From contig JAIXWM010000057.1 of the NCBI GenBank assembly GCA_027491255.1, positions 18,260-82,259 on the forward strand: a DNA stretch of 64,000 nucleotides, read 5' to 3'. Under the pieces are notes generated by a model, which did not search any database, was not told the DNA's origin, and was given only the letters and a program-made list of their open reading frames with translations. Numbering within the stretch: the first letter of the stretch is position 1; the number at the start of each line of letters is the position of its first letter. The stretch comes from Rubrivivax sp. (GTDB lineage: Bacteria > Pseudomonadota > Gammaproteobacteria > Burkholderiales > Burkholderiaceae_C). A program made the position numbers and the translations under genes. Positions 18,433 to 26,338 of the stretch are shown piece by piece.

Positions 18433-18527
18433 GGTCAGAGGTCGGAAGTGTTCCGAGGTGCCCGACAGTCGCGCCAGAACGAGCCGTACCAGGCTCAAGC
18501 CGTCGCCATGGCTCGGGCCATGGCGAC
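18433..18527 (+). repeat. Gene-end dispersed repeat, copy 2, followed by GC-rich tandem motifs
   Basis: This diverged copy contains GGTGCCCGACAGTCGCGCC and CGTACCAGGC, ending in the palindrome GCCATGGCTCGGGCCATGGC. It lies in the gap between the dehydratase gene and tctC. Just downstream (about 18555-18610) are short tandem repetitions of GCGGGCATG and GGCTGGC/CTGCTGG. Confidence 0.55.
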
Positions 18528-18638
18528 GATGGGGCAAAGACGAGGCGGGGTGTCCTGGCGGGCATGGCGGGCATGGCGGGGTGGAGGGCTGGCGGGCTGG
18601 CTGCTGGCTGCTGGCCTGGAGGATTGACGCTGCGCCCC

Positions 18639-19604
18639 TCAGTCCGCCTTCGCGCCCGACTCCCTCACCACCTTGGTCCACTTGACCGCTTCGCTGTCGA
18701 GCCAGTCGCCGAACTGGGCCGGCGTGTTGTCCACCGGATCGGCCCCCAGTTGGCTCCAGCGCGCGCGCACGTCGGGCAACTGGATGACACGGGCGATCTC
18801 CCGGTTGAGGGCGTTGACGACCTCCCGGGGCGTTCCCTTCGGCGCGAAGACACCCTGGGCGGCGATGGATTCGAAACCCGGCAATCCCGCCTCGGCCACG
18901 GTCGGCACCGAGGGCAAGGCGGCCATGCGCCTGGACGTCGTGACCGCGATGGCCTTGAGCTTGCCCCCCTGCAGCAAAGGCATGGCGGGGGGCGAGCCGA
19001 TGAACATCACGTCCACCTGGCCGCTCATCACATCGGCCAGCGCCGCGCCACCGCCCTTGTAGGGCACGTGGTTCAGCCTGATGCCGGCCACGCTGTTGAG
19101 CATCTCTGCGGTCAGGTGGGTGCTGGTCCCGTTGCCCGAGGAGGCCACGTTGGTGCTGCCCGGCCTGGCCCTCTCGCGCTGCAGCAGGTCACCGATGGAG
19201 CCCAACGGAGAGTTCGGTGCCGTGATCACCACGTGCGCGAACGTCGCCAGGTTGATCACCGGCGACAGGTCGGCGCGTGCGTAGGGCAGCTTGGGATAGA
19301 GGGCGGGGGCGATCGTCTGCACGGCGACATCGGCCAGCAACAGCGTGTACCCGTCCGGCGTCGCCTTGGCCACGATGTCCGCGCCCAGCGTGCCGCCGGA
19401 ACCGGCCTTGTTCTCGACGATCATCTGCTGGCCCCACCGCTCGGACAGCTTCTGCGCCAGCACCCGCGCCAGGATGTCCGAAGCGCCGCCCGGCGCATAG
19501 GGCACGATGATCCTGACGGCCTTCTCGGGGTAGGCCTGGACACCGGACGCAGCCAGCAGGGCGGCGCCAACCGCCACCAGGGCGCGCAGGAATGGGGGGA
19601 TCAT
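18639..19604 (-). CDS. Tripartite tricarboxylate transporter substrate-binding protein (TctC/Bug family)
   Basis: This 321-residue periplasmic binding protein has a signal peptide at 1-24 ending in GVQA. Bug-family signatures follow: RIIVPYAPGGASDILAR, ENKAGSGG near 65-72, ADxxxxATPDGYTLL and PYKGGGAAL. It captures a carboxylate for a TctAB permease that must be encoded elsewhere. A consensus AAGGAGA site sits 6 nt before the ATG. It is presumably co-expressed with the downstream dehydratase subunits after a 240-bp gap. The ligand is unknown. Confidence 0.92.
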   Translation of the reverse strand: MIPPFLRALVAVGAALLAASGVQAYPEKAVRIIVPYAPGGASDILARVLAQKLSERWGQQMIVENKAGSGGTLGADIVAKATPDGYTLLLADVAVQTIAPALYPKLPYARADLSPVINLATFAHVVITAPNSPLGSIGDLLQRERARPGSTNVASSGNGTSTHLTAEMLNSVAGIRLNHVPYKGGGAALADVMSGQVDVMFIGSPPAMPLLQGGKLKAIAVTTSRRMAALPSVPTVAEAGLPGFESIAAQGVFAPKGTPREVVNALNREIARVIQLPDVRARWSQLGADPVDNTPAQFGDWLDSEAVKWTKVVRESGAKAD

Positions 19605-19899
19605 CGATGTCTCCTTGCAAGTCTGTGACGCCGCGTAAGTCTAGGAAAGCGCGGGCATCGACGGAAGATCGATGGCCGGATATCAGCTATTCGACTCTTG
19701 ATGTGCCACCGCGGCAGGACCCAGTGCGGCAAGGCCCGGACCAGGAACCTGGGCGGTGAAGTTCGAGCGGCATGGCGTCGTTTAGTTCGCCGCGAGCGGC
19801 ACCGTGACATGCGCCAATGCCTGGACGCTGCACCCAGACCGCGGCGCCCGGGGACAATACCGGCATCTTCTTGCCGCCCACCCACCGCAGGACCTTCCC

Positions 19900-20910
19900 A
19901 TGGCCAAGCGCATCAGCCTCACGCAGTACCTCGTCGAGCAGGAACGCCAGCACGGCCACATACCGGCGCAACTGCGGCTGCTGATCGAGGTCGTCGCCCG
20001 CGCCTGCAAGCGCATCGCGATCTCGGTCAACAAGGGCGCGCTCGGCGACGTGCTGGGCAGCGCCGGCTCGGAGAACGTGCAGGGCGAGGTGCAGAAGAAG
20101 CTCGACGTGATCGCCAACGAGGTGCTGGTGGAGGCCAACGAATGGGGCGGCCACCTCGCGGCGATGGCCAGCGAGGAGATGGACTCCGTCCACCTCGTGC
20201 CCAATCGCTACCCCCAGGGCGAGTACCTGCTGCTGTTCGACCCGCTGGACGGCTCGAGCAACATCGACGTCAACGTCAGCATCGGCACCATCTTCAGCGT
20301 GCTGCGCAAGGTGAGCCACACGCGCGGCATCAGCGAGGAGGACTTCCTGCAGCCCGGCCGCCAGCAGGCCGCCGCCGGCTACTGCGTCTACGGCCCGCAG
20401 ACCACGCTGGTGCTGACCGTGGGCGACGGCGTGGCGATGTTCACGCTCGACCGCGAGCAGGGCTCGTGGGTGCTGACGCAGGACAACGTGCAGATCGCGG
20501 CGGACACCAAGGAGTTCGCGATCAACATGAGCAACATGCGCCACTGGGCCCCGCCGGTGCGGCGCTACATCGACGAGTGCCTGGCGGGTCGCGAAGGCCC
20601 GCGCGGCAAGGACTTCAACATGCGCTGGATCGCCAGCATGGTGGCCGACGTGCACCGCATCCTCAGCCGCGGCGGCATCTTCATGTACCCCTGGGACCAG
20701 CGCGAGCCCGACAAGCCGGGCAAGCTGCGCCTGATGTACGAGGCCAACCCGATGGCCTTCCTCGTCGAACAGGCCGGCGGCTGCGCCACCAACGGCACGC
20801 AGCGCATCATGGACATCATGCCCACCAAGCTGCACGAGCGCGTGAGCGTGATCCTCGGCTCACGCAACGAGGTCGACCGCGTGACGGCTTACCACCAGCC
20901 GGGCGGCTGA
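19900..20910 (+). CDS. fbp: Fructose-1,6-bisphosphatase, class I
   Basis: This 336-residue enzyme hydrolyses fructose-1,6-bisphosphate in gluconeogenesis or the Calvin cycle. The metal site motif [12 protein letters not shown] near residues 112-123 is diagnostic for class I. The C-terminal [10 protein letters not shown] is also conserved. The ATG at 19900 opens [11 protein letters not shown], the family N-terminus; in-frame upstream codons are not conserved. The 295-bp upstream gap carries the divergent tctC and fbp promoters. An ACAATA (about 19854) could be the -10 for fbp. Confidence 0.97.
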   Translation: MAKRISLTQYLVEQERQHGHIPAQLRLLIEVVARACKRIAISVNKGALGDVLGSAGSENVQGEVQKKLDVIANEVLVEANEWGGHLAAMASEEMDSVHLVPNRYPQGEYLLLFDPLDGSSNIDVNVSIGTIFSVLRKVSHTRGISEEDFLQPGRQQAAAGYCVYGPQTTLVLTVGDGVAMFTLDREQGSWVLTQDNVQIAADTKEFAINMSNMRHWAPPVRRYIDECLAGREGPRGKDFNMRWIASMVADVHRILSRGGIFMYPWDQREPDKPGKLRLMYEANPMAFLVEQAGGCATNGTQRIMDIMPTKLHERVSVILGSRNEVDRVTAYHQPGG

Positions 20911-20961
20911 GCGACTGAGCGGCCGAGCGGGGTTCAGGAACCGTTCGGGACCGATCCGATT

Positions 20962-20985
20962 CCGTTCGGGCTGAGCTTGTCGAAG
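20962..20985. repeat. CCGTTCG..CTGAGC..GTCGAA dispersed repeat, copy B
   Basis: CCGTTCGGGCTGAGCTTGTC followed by GAAG. The first nine bases also occur at 20941-20949. It sits immediately before the IS110 fossil. Confidence 0.6.
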
Positions 20986-21066
20986 CCCTCGCGGGCACTT
21001 CGAATACGTAGGGACGTCCCCAGTCCTGTATGGCATCGAGCGGGTGGCGCCGAGTACGGCGATGTC

Positions 21067-21216
21067 GCCGCAGCGGATTTCGAGGGGTGCGCGCAGTTGC
21101 CGCCCGGTTGCCTGGTGGCGACGGAGGCCTGCGCTGGTGCGAACCACGTGGGTCGCCGGCTTGCGCCGATAGGGCTCGATGCCCGGCTGATCGCGGGCCA
21201 TTTCGTCACGCCTTGA
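21067..21216 (+). pseudogene. Remnant of an IS110-family transposase
   Basis: A 50-residue stretch reads LPPGCLVATEACAGANHVGR, then RLAPIGLDARLIAGHFVTP. This is the segment of IS110 (DEDD) transposases usually written LPPxxVxMEACxxAHHWAR...VRLIxPQFVKPY. It ends in a stop where the family has a Tyr. No intact start or downstream transposase is found. The following 350 bp (21217-21572) hold no recognisable gene, though some frames hint at further decayed IS sequence. Confidence 0.6.
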
Positions 21217-21572
21217 GGCAAGGCCGTCAAGACTGCTGCGCAGCAGGCCGAGCTCACGACGAACCGACGGCGCGAGCGCTGCAAGGAGGAGCGGCCAGCC
21301 GGGCCTGCACTGAAAAGCAAGTCAGGCCTTGCTGGCAGCAGGCGTGATGCCGTCCCCGGTCAACCGCCGTGTCTCTGGAGCCGCAGGCGATGAGTTCACG
21401 CGGGCCTTTGCAGACGCGCTCGCCCGGGGCTTGTCCGCTCCACGACCGCAGTTCCCTGGCCAGCGAAGCCCGGGGCCCGGCCTGCCGGCGGCCCTGCGGC
21501 GTAGGGGTTTCCGTCCCGCTGGCCTGACGCGACAGAGCCTGTCGCAGATTGCCCGAGCCGGAACTCACTGAA

Positions 21573-21903
21573 TCAATGAGCGATCCCCAGGAAGACAGCC
21601 AGTCGCCGGTCGACCTCGGCCAGCGCCGCGTCGTCGATGCGGCCGAAGACCGCGCCTATCCATCTTGTCCAGGTGCACGGTCACGGCCTTGTCGATCATG
21701 ACCTGGGACACCTTCTGCGGGCCGTTACCGGGGCCAGGCTCCAGCGCCAGCCGCAGCCGCGGGGCATCGGCCAGCTCGCTGGTGATCGGCAACACCGTCA
21801 CGCTGCCGCACGCCCGGAAGTGGTCGGACTGGATCACGAGGGCCGGCCTGGGCTTGCCGTCGTCCCCTTGCACGGCGACCGTCACCAGGTCGCCGCGCCT
21901 CAC
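21573..21903 (-). pseudogene. MazF/PemK-type toxin, frameshifted
   Basis: It starts at GTG 21903 with the sequence RRGDLVTVAVQGDDGKPRPA and runs through the PemK/MazF fold to DKAVTVHLDKMD. There it shifts frame: the natural ending IGAVFGRIDDAALAEVDRRL...GIAH continues in another frame to the stop at 21573-21575. Restoring about 5 nt near 21655-21662 yields roughly 111 residues, the normal length. As it stands the product ends in an Arg-rich tail at 21565 and the C-terminal helix is lost. The toxin (mRNA endonuclease) is probably inactive. It overlaps its antitoxin by 4 nt. Confidence 0.75.
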
Positions 21904-22133
21904 GCAGCCCAGCCCTCCAGATCCTGCGCCGCCTCCTGCATCAGCGCCTGCAGCGGCAGATCGGCCTCGTCGGTGGCGGCCACAAGAAGGCATTGAGCGC
22001 GGCATTCCTCGGCAAAGCCCGCGCGTCGCGTATCCGGCACCCAAAGCTGAACCGGCCGCAGACCGGCCCGGCGCAGGGCCTCGCGATGCCGGCGAACCCG
22101 GACAACGGTGGTGGAAGGATTCGTCGCAGGCAC
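21900..22133 (-). CDS. MazE-family antitoxin
   Basis: This 77-residue antitoxin opens PATNPSTTVVRVRRHREALR and ends in DLEGWAA, the typical MazE-family pattern of an N-terminal operator-binding segment and an acidic C-terminus that wraps the toxin. GTG 22133 is the start by family comparison. ATGTTACAT (22141-22149), an inverted repeat, lies directly upstream and may be operator or -10 sequence. The coding frame is intact, while the downstream toxin is not. Confidence 0.75.
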   Translation of the reverse strand: MPATNPSTTVVRVRRHREALRRAGLRPVQLWVPDTRRAGFAEECRAQCLLVAATDEADLPLQALMQEAAQDLEGWAA

Positions 22134-22299
22134 GCATCCGATGTTACATAAAACGCACCGAGCATCCCGGGCCCGCGAGGCGCGCTCACCCCGCCACGAA
22201 CTGCACCGCCGAAGCCGGCACCTCCTGCAGCACCTCCTGGCCCACCTCGCGCAGGGTGTCACCGGCGCGAAAGGGTGCGTCGACGGCGACAATCAGTCG

Positions 22300-23058
22300 A
22301 TGTCCGCCCCACCCGCTCCGGACTCGGAACACACCCTGCGCCGCGACCTCGCCGCCGCCTACCGGCTGGCCGCGCGCCGCGGCTGGGACGACATCGTCTG
22401 GACGCACATCTCGGCCGCCCTGCCCGACGAGCCCGGGCACTACCTGATCAACCGCTTCGGCCAGCGCTTCTGCGAGATCACGGCCTCGAGCCTGGTCAAG
22501 GTGGACACCGCCGGGCGCGTGGTCGACGGCTCGGGCGCGCGCGTCAACCCCAGCGGTTTCGCCATCCACGGTTGCGTGCATGCCGCCCGGCCCGACGCGG
22601 CTTGCGTGCTGCACCTGCACACGATGTGGGGCCAGGCGCTGGCGGCGTTGCCGCAGGGGCTTCTGCCCTGCTCGCAACCGGCGCTGCGGCTGGTGGGCCG
22701 GCTCGGCCGCCACGCCTACGAGGGCCTGGCCTTCACGCCCGCCGAGCAGCAGCGCCTGGTGGCCGCGCTCGGCACGCTGGACGGCGTGCTGCTCGAGCAC
22801 CACGGCCCGCTGCTGGTGGGCCGCACCGTGGCAGAGGCCTTCGTCCTGATGCACCTGCTCGAGCGCGCGGCCCAGGTGCAACTGGCGGCGATGGCGGCGA
22901 TGGCCGGCACCGGCGGGCCGCTGCCGCTGGTGCCGCCCGAGATCGTGGCGCTGACGCAGCGCCAGTGGGCGGGCCCCGCCAATGCGCCCGAGGGCGAGGA
23001 CGAATGGCCGGCGCTGCTGCGCAGCCTGGAAGAAACCGACCCTGGATACGACCGTTGA
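22300..23058 (+). CDS. Class II aldolase/adducin-family protein
   Basis: This 252-residue Zn-dependent class II aldolase-fold enzyme (fuculose-phosphate aldolase/adducin head) has GFAIHGCVHAARPDA, HLHT at the metal site and EHHGPLLVG near residue 165. The family includes aldolases, epimerases and decarboxylases, so the reaction is not fixed. ATG 22300 was chosen over 22108, since the upstream codons overlap the antitoxin promoter and lack conservation. A tautomerase gene follows 76 bp downstream, and a transporter operon converges from the other side. Confidence 0.85.
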   Translation: MSAPPAPDSEHTLRRDLAAAYRLAARRGWDDIVWTHISAALPDEPGHYLINRFGQRFCEITASSLVKVDTAGRVVDGSGARVNPSGFAIHGCVHAARPDAACVLHLHTMWGQALAALPQGLLPCSQPALRLVGRLGRHAYEGLAFTPAEQQRLVAALGTLDGVLLEHHGPLLVGRTVAEAFVLMHLLERAAQVQLAAMAAMAGTGGPLPLVPPEIVALTQRQWAGPANAPEGEDEWPALLRSLEETDPGYDR

Positions 23059-23134
23059 AGCGGCGCTCGGGCCGCCAGGCCCCGCCGCCCCAGCCACCAC
23101 CTCATCGCAACCGCCACCCTGAAGGAGAAACCTC

Positions 23135-23344
23135 ATGCCCACCATCCGCGTCGAACTCTTCGAAGGCCGCACCGTCGAGCAGAAGCGCGCCCTCGCGCAG
23201 GCGCTGACCGAGGCCACCGTGCGCACGCTCGGCGGCTCGCCCGACGGCGTGGACGTCGTCTTCTTCGACATCGCGCGCCACGACTGGGCCACCGGCGGCA
23301 CGCTGTGGGCCGACAAGGCGGCCAAGCCGCCCGCGGCGGGCTGA
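23135..23344 (+). CDS. 4-Oxalocrotonate tautomerase-family protein
   Basis: This 69-residue small tautomerase begins MPTIRVELFEGRTVEQKRAL. After Met removal Pro1 would be the catalytic base, as in all active 4-OT enzymes. The basic partner expected around R11 is visible as R12 and K17. It probably acts on a 2-oxo acid intermediate with the aldolase gene just upstream. An AAGGAGAAA ribosome site precedes the ATG. It ends 9 bp from the convergent YrdC-like gene. Confidence 0.88.
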   Translation: MPTIRVELFEGRTVEQKRALAQALTEATVRTLGGSPDGVDVVFFDIARHDWATGGTLWADKAAKPPAAG

Positions 23345-23352
23345 GGCGCCCC

Positions 23353-24051
23353 TCAGGCCTGGGCGCCCGCCGCTGCCGGCCGAGGCGCCAGCTCGACGCC
23401 GAAATGCCGCTTCACGATGTCGGCGATGTTCTCGAAGCACGAGCCCCAGCGCACGACCTCGAGCGTCTCGCAGTTCAGCAGCGTCGACGAGGCCTGCCAG
23501 GGGTGGTACTTCATCAGGCCGTAGTCGATGACGATGTCGGCGATCGCGGTGATCTCGGGCTCCATGTCCTCGACGCGGAACTTGGTGCCGTGCATCGACA
23601 GGTTGGCAGACGAGCCGAACAGCAGCGTGCCGCGCTCCAGGCTCAGGCGCGTGATCTCGCGGTGGAAGGGCCCGGCGTTCAGCAGCATCAGCAGCGTGCC
23701 GCCCTTGGTGCTGCGCTCGTAGGTGTCGGGGTCCAGCGCGGCCAGCAGCGGGTGGTCGGCGCGGCAGGGCGCGATCAGCCCGAGCGGCAGGTCGTAGTCC
23801 TGCGTGATGGCCTCGACGATGGCGCGACCGCGTGCGCTGACGACGTGCAGCTCGCGGTGCAGCGCGTCGTTGCCGAGCATCGCGTTGAGCTTGCTGGGCG
23901 CGCGGCGCTTGGTGTCGAAGATGCGGCGCAGCGCCTGCGGCCGCGCCGCGATCAGCGAGTAGCCGACATCGTTGGGCAGGATCGCGATGCCGCCGCGCTG
24001 CATCACGTCCATCGCACGCCGCGCATCGGCGGCAGGGTTCAACACACTCAC
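23353..24051 (-). CDS. Sua5/YciO/YrdC-family protein
   Basis: This 232-residue protein has the YrdC fold, with AILPNDVGYSLI near residues 22-33, KRRAPSKLNAML and LLFGSSANLS. YrdC proteins make threonylcarbamoyl-AMP for tRNA t6A, but this copy is embedded in a metabolic operon and lacks typical Sua5 spacing. A specialised role, for example carbamoyl chemistry, is possible. The GTG start at 24051 has a GGAGG site about 8 nt upstream. It follows the GntR regulator by 52 bp in the same direction. Confidence 0.8.
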   Translation of the reverse strand: MSVLNPAADARRAMDVMQRGGIAILPNDVGYSLIAARPQALRRIFDTKRRAPSKLNAMLGNDALHRELHVVSARGRAIVEAITQDYDLPLGLIAPCRADHPLLAALDPDTYERSTKGGTLLMLLNAGPFHREITRLSLERGTLLFGSSANLSMHGTKFRVEDMEPEITAIADIVIDYGLMKYHPWQASSTLLNCETLEVVRWGSCFENIADIVKRHFGVELAPRPAAAGAQA

Positions 24052-24103
24052 GGGATGGTCCTCCGGTCACTGCGTGACCACGTCGGCGGCCGGGCGCCGG
24101 CGC

Positions 24104-24808
24104 TCACGCCGACAGGGCCGGGTCGGCCGCCGCCTTCGGCCCGGTGCCGGCCGCGGCGCCGAAGATCGCCTGCTTGCCGGCGTGGATGTGGGCGCGCATC
24201 GTCGCTTCGGCCCAGGCGGCGTCACCACCGGCGATGGCCTCGACGATGTCGCGGTGCTGCAGCGCGCTGCGCTCGAGCGCGGCGCGGTCGTAGCGGGCGA
24301 AGGTCTGGCGCTCCATCGGCACCTGCACCACCGCCGACAGCAAGGCGGGCAGCCGCGGATGGCCCGCCGCGGCAACGATGCGCCGGTGCAGGCGGTTGTT
24401 GGACTCGGCGACCAGGCGCGCATCGACCGGCCCGCGACCGCGCACCAGGCGCTCAAACGCCAGCACCTCGGCGCGCATCGCCGCGACGTCCTCGGCTGCG
24501 GCGTGCCGCGCCGCGAGACCGGCGGCATAGCTCTCGAGCAACGCCCGCAAGTCGAAGACCTGCAGCAGGTTGTCCTCGGACCAGTCGACGACCACCGCGC
24601 CGCGGTTGGGCCGCAGCTCGACGTAGCCCTCGGCGGCCAGCAGGGCCAGGGCCTGGCGCACCGAGGTGCGCGAGACCCCGGCCATCTCGGCGACGACGAC
24701 CTCGCGCACCCGGTCGCCGCCGGCGAAGCGGCCCGAGGCCACCGCCTCGCGGATGACGGCGCAGGCCTTCTCGACGTTGCTCGGGGCCGGCGTGGGCCCG
24801 GCGCTCAA
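24104..24808 (-). CDS. GntR-family regulator (FadR/FCD subgroup)
   Basis: This 234-residue protein has an N-terminal winged HTH (RVREVVVAEMAGVSRTSVRQ) and an all-helical FCD domain from about 75, with metal-binding His/Asp candidates (DLRALLES, NNRLHRRI, HRDIVEAI). It likely represses the transporter/deacetylase operon it belongs to and responds to a carboxylate. The start overlaps the stop of the binding-protein gene by four bases (ATGA at 24805-24808), so it is translationally coupled. Confidence 0.88.
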   Translation of the reverse strand: MSAGPTPAPSNVEKACAVIREAVASGRFAGGDRVREVVVAEMAGVSRTSVRQALALLAAEGYVELRPNRGAVVVDWSEDNLLQVFDLRALLESYAAGLAARHAAAEDVAAMRAEVLAFERLVRGRGPVDARLVAESNNRLHRRIVAAAGHPRLPALLSAVVQVPMERQTFARYDRAALERSALQHRDIVEAIAGGDAAWAEATMRAHIHAGKQAIFGAAAGTGPKAAADPALSA

Positions 24809-25608
24809 CGCCAGTACTCGGGCCGCGAGAAGCCCTTGGCCTTGGGGTCGGTCTCGACGAAGCGGCGGTAGGTGTCGGACTTGTAGCCCTCCACCAGTTG
24901 CTTGACCAGCGGCCCCTCGGCCACGTCCTTGCGTGCCACCAGGATGATGCGGAACTGCGGCGCCGGGTCCTCGAGCGCCAGCGCCGAGGACAGCAGCATG
25001 CCCGCGGCCAGCACGTGGTTGCCGAGGATGGCCGCGAGGTCGAACTCGGGCATGGTGCGCGGCATCTGCGGCGCATCCAGCGGCACCATCTTCAGGTTCT
25101 TCGGGTTGCCGGTGATGTTCCTCTCGCTGTGGCGGCCGGCCGGCACGTTCGGGTCGAGCGTGATCAGGCCCTGCAACTGCAGGAAGGTCAGCGCGCGGGC
25201 CAGCGAGGTGGCCTCGTTGGGCACGGCCACCGTGGCGCCGTTGGGCAGGGCCTTCAGGTCCTTGTGCTTGGCCGAATACAGGCCGAGCGGCGCGCTGGGC
25301 ACCTGCAGCACCTCGACGAGCTGGCCCTTCTGCTGGTTGTTGAACGAGTCCATGAAGGCACGGTTCTGGAACACGTTGGCGTCGAGCGAGCCGTCCATCA
25401 GCGCCGTGTTGGGCTGCACGATGTTGGTGAACTCGGTCACCTGCACCTTGATGCCCCGGGCCTCGAGCGCCGGCTGCACGCCGCGCTTGAACTGGTCGGC
25501 ATAGGGGCCGGGGAAGAAGCCGATGCGCAGCGTGCCCTGGGCCTGCACCGAGGCGGTGGCGGCGAGTGCAGCGAGGGCGACGCCGGCGAGGAAGAAGCGC
25601 TTTTTCAC
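24805..25608 (-). CDS. MetQ/NlpA-family substrate-binding protein
   Basis: This 267-residue secreted binding protein has a signal peptide of about 22 residues ending SVQAQ. There is no lipobox Cys, unlike MetQ/NlpA lipoproteins. The NlpA fold is visible in LRIGFFPGPYADQ, DANVFQNRAFMDSFN and DLAAILGNHVLAAG. The GTG start at 25608 is set by AGGAG 7 nt upstream. The ligand is probably not methionine, given the catabolic neighbours. It works with the permease and ATPase immediately upstream in the operon. Confidence 0.87.
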   Translation of the reverse strand: MKKRFFLAGVALAALAATASVQAQGTLRIGFFPGPYADQFKRGVQPALEARGIKVQVTEFTNIVQPNTALMDGSLDANVFQNRAFMDSFNNQQKGQLVEVLQVPSAPLGLYSAKHKDLKALPNGATVAVPNEATSLARALTFLQLQGLITLDPNVPAGRHSERNITGNPKNLKMVPLDAPQMPRTMPEFDLAAILGNHVLAAGMLLSSALALEDPAPQFRIILVARKDVAEGPLVKQLVEGYKSDTYRRFVETDPKAKGFSRPEYWR

Positions 25609-25663
25609 GGGAGGTCTCCTGAGGGTTGAAGGAACGGGGGGAAGAATGCCTGGATCGAGAGTG

Positions 25664-26335
25664 TCAGCGCCGGTCCAGCCGCGCCGCGAGCCAGTTGCCG
25701 GCCATCTGCGTGGCCTGCACCAACACGAACATGATGACGCAGCACCACACCATGACGCCGGTCTCGAAGCGGTAGTACCCGTAGCGTATGGCCAGATCGC
25801 CCAGGCCGCCGGCGCCCACGGCACCGGCCACGGCCGAGTAGGCGATGAAGCCGGTGGCCGTCACCGTGAGGCTGCCCACCAGCGCCACCCGGGCCTCGGA
25901 CAGCAGCACCTTGAACACCATGTGGCGGGCCGATGCGCCACAGGCCTGCGCCATGTCGATCACGCCGCGCGGCACGTCGCGCAGGTTCTGCTCCACCAGA
26001 CGGGCGAAGTAGGGGATCACCGCGACCGACAGCGCCACGGCGGCCGCCTTCGGCCCGATGCTGGTGCCGACGACGAAGCGCGACACCGGGATCAGCAGCA
26101 CGAGCAGGATGATGAAGGGGAAGGAACGCAGCGCATTGACCAGGTAACCCACGATGCGGTTGAGCAGGGGCTTCGGGTACAGGCCCTGGGGTGCGGTGAC
26201 GAACAGCATCACGCCCAGAGGCGTGCCCAGCAGCAAGGCGCTGGTCATGGTCGCGCCGACCATGATGAAGGTGTCGAGCGTGGCCTTCCACAGGTCGGGC
26301 CCGAACTCGACGAAGGAGCGCAGCAGTTCGTCCAT
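25664..26335 (-). CDS. MetI-like ABC transporter permease
   Basis: This 223-residue inner-membrane permease has five or six helices and the EAA-loop region ACGASARHMVFKVLLSEARV, characteristic of MetI. It pairs with the MetN-type ATPase that ends 3 bp upstream. The size and sequence match D-methionine-type importers. The substrate is inferred only by linkage to be the compound processed by the two deacetylase-fold enzymes. Confidence 0.88.
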   Translation of the reverse strand: MDELLRSFVEFGPDLWKATLDTFIMVGATMTSALLLGTPLGVMLFVTAPQGLYPKPLLNRIVGYLVNALRSFPFIILLVLLIPVSRFVVGTSIGPKAAAVALSVAVIPYFARLVEQNLRDVPRGVIDMAQACGASARHMVFKVLLSEARVALVGSLTVTATGFIAYSAVAGAVGAGGLGDLAIRYGYYRFETGVMVWCCVIMFVLVQATQMAGNWLAARLDRR

Positions 26336-26338
26336 GGT

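Noticed and set aside
18540..18610. GCGGGCATG and GGCTGGC repetitions as a CRISPR or minisatellite
   Set aside because: Units are too short and irregular, with no spacers; treated as GC-rich low complexity beside the dispersed repeat.
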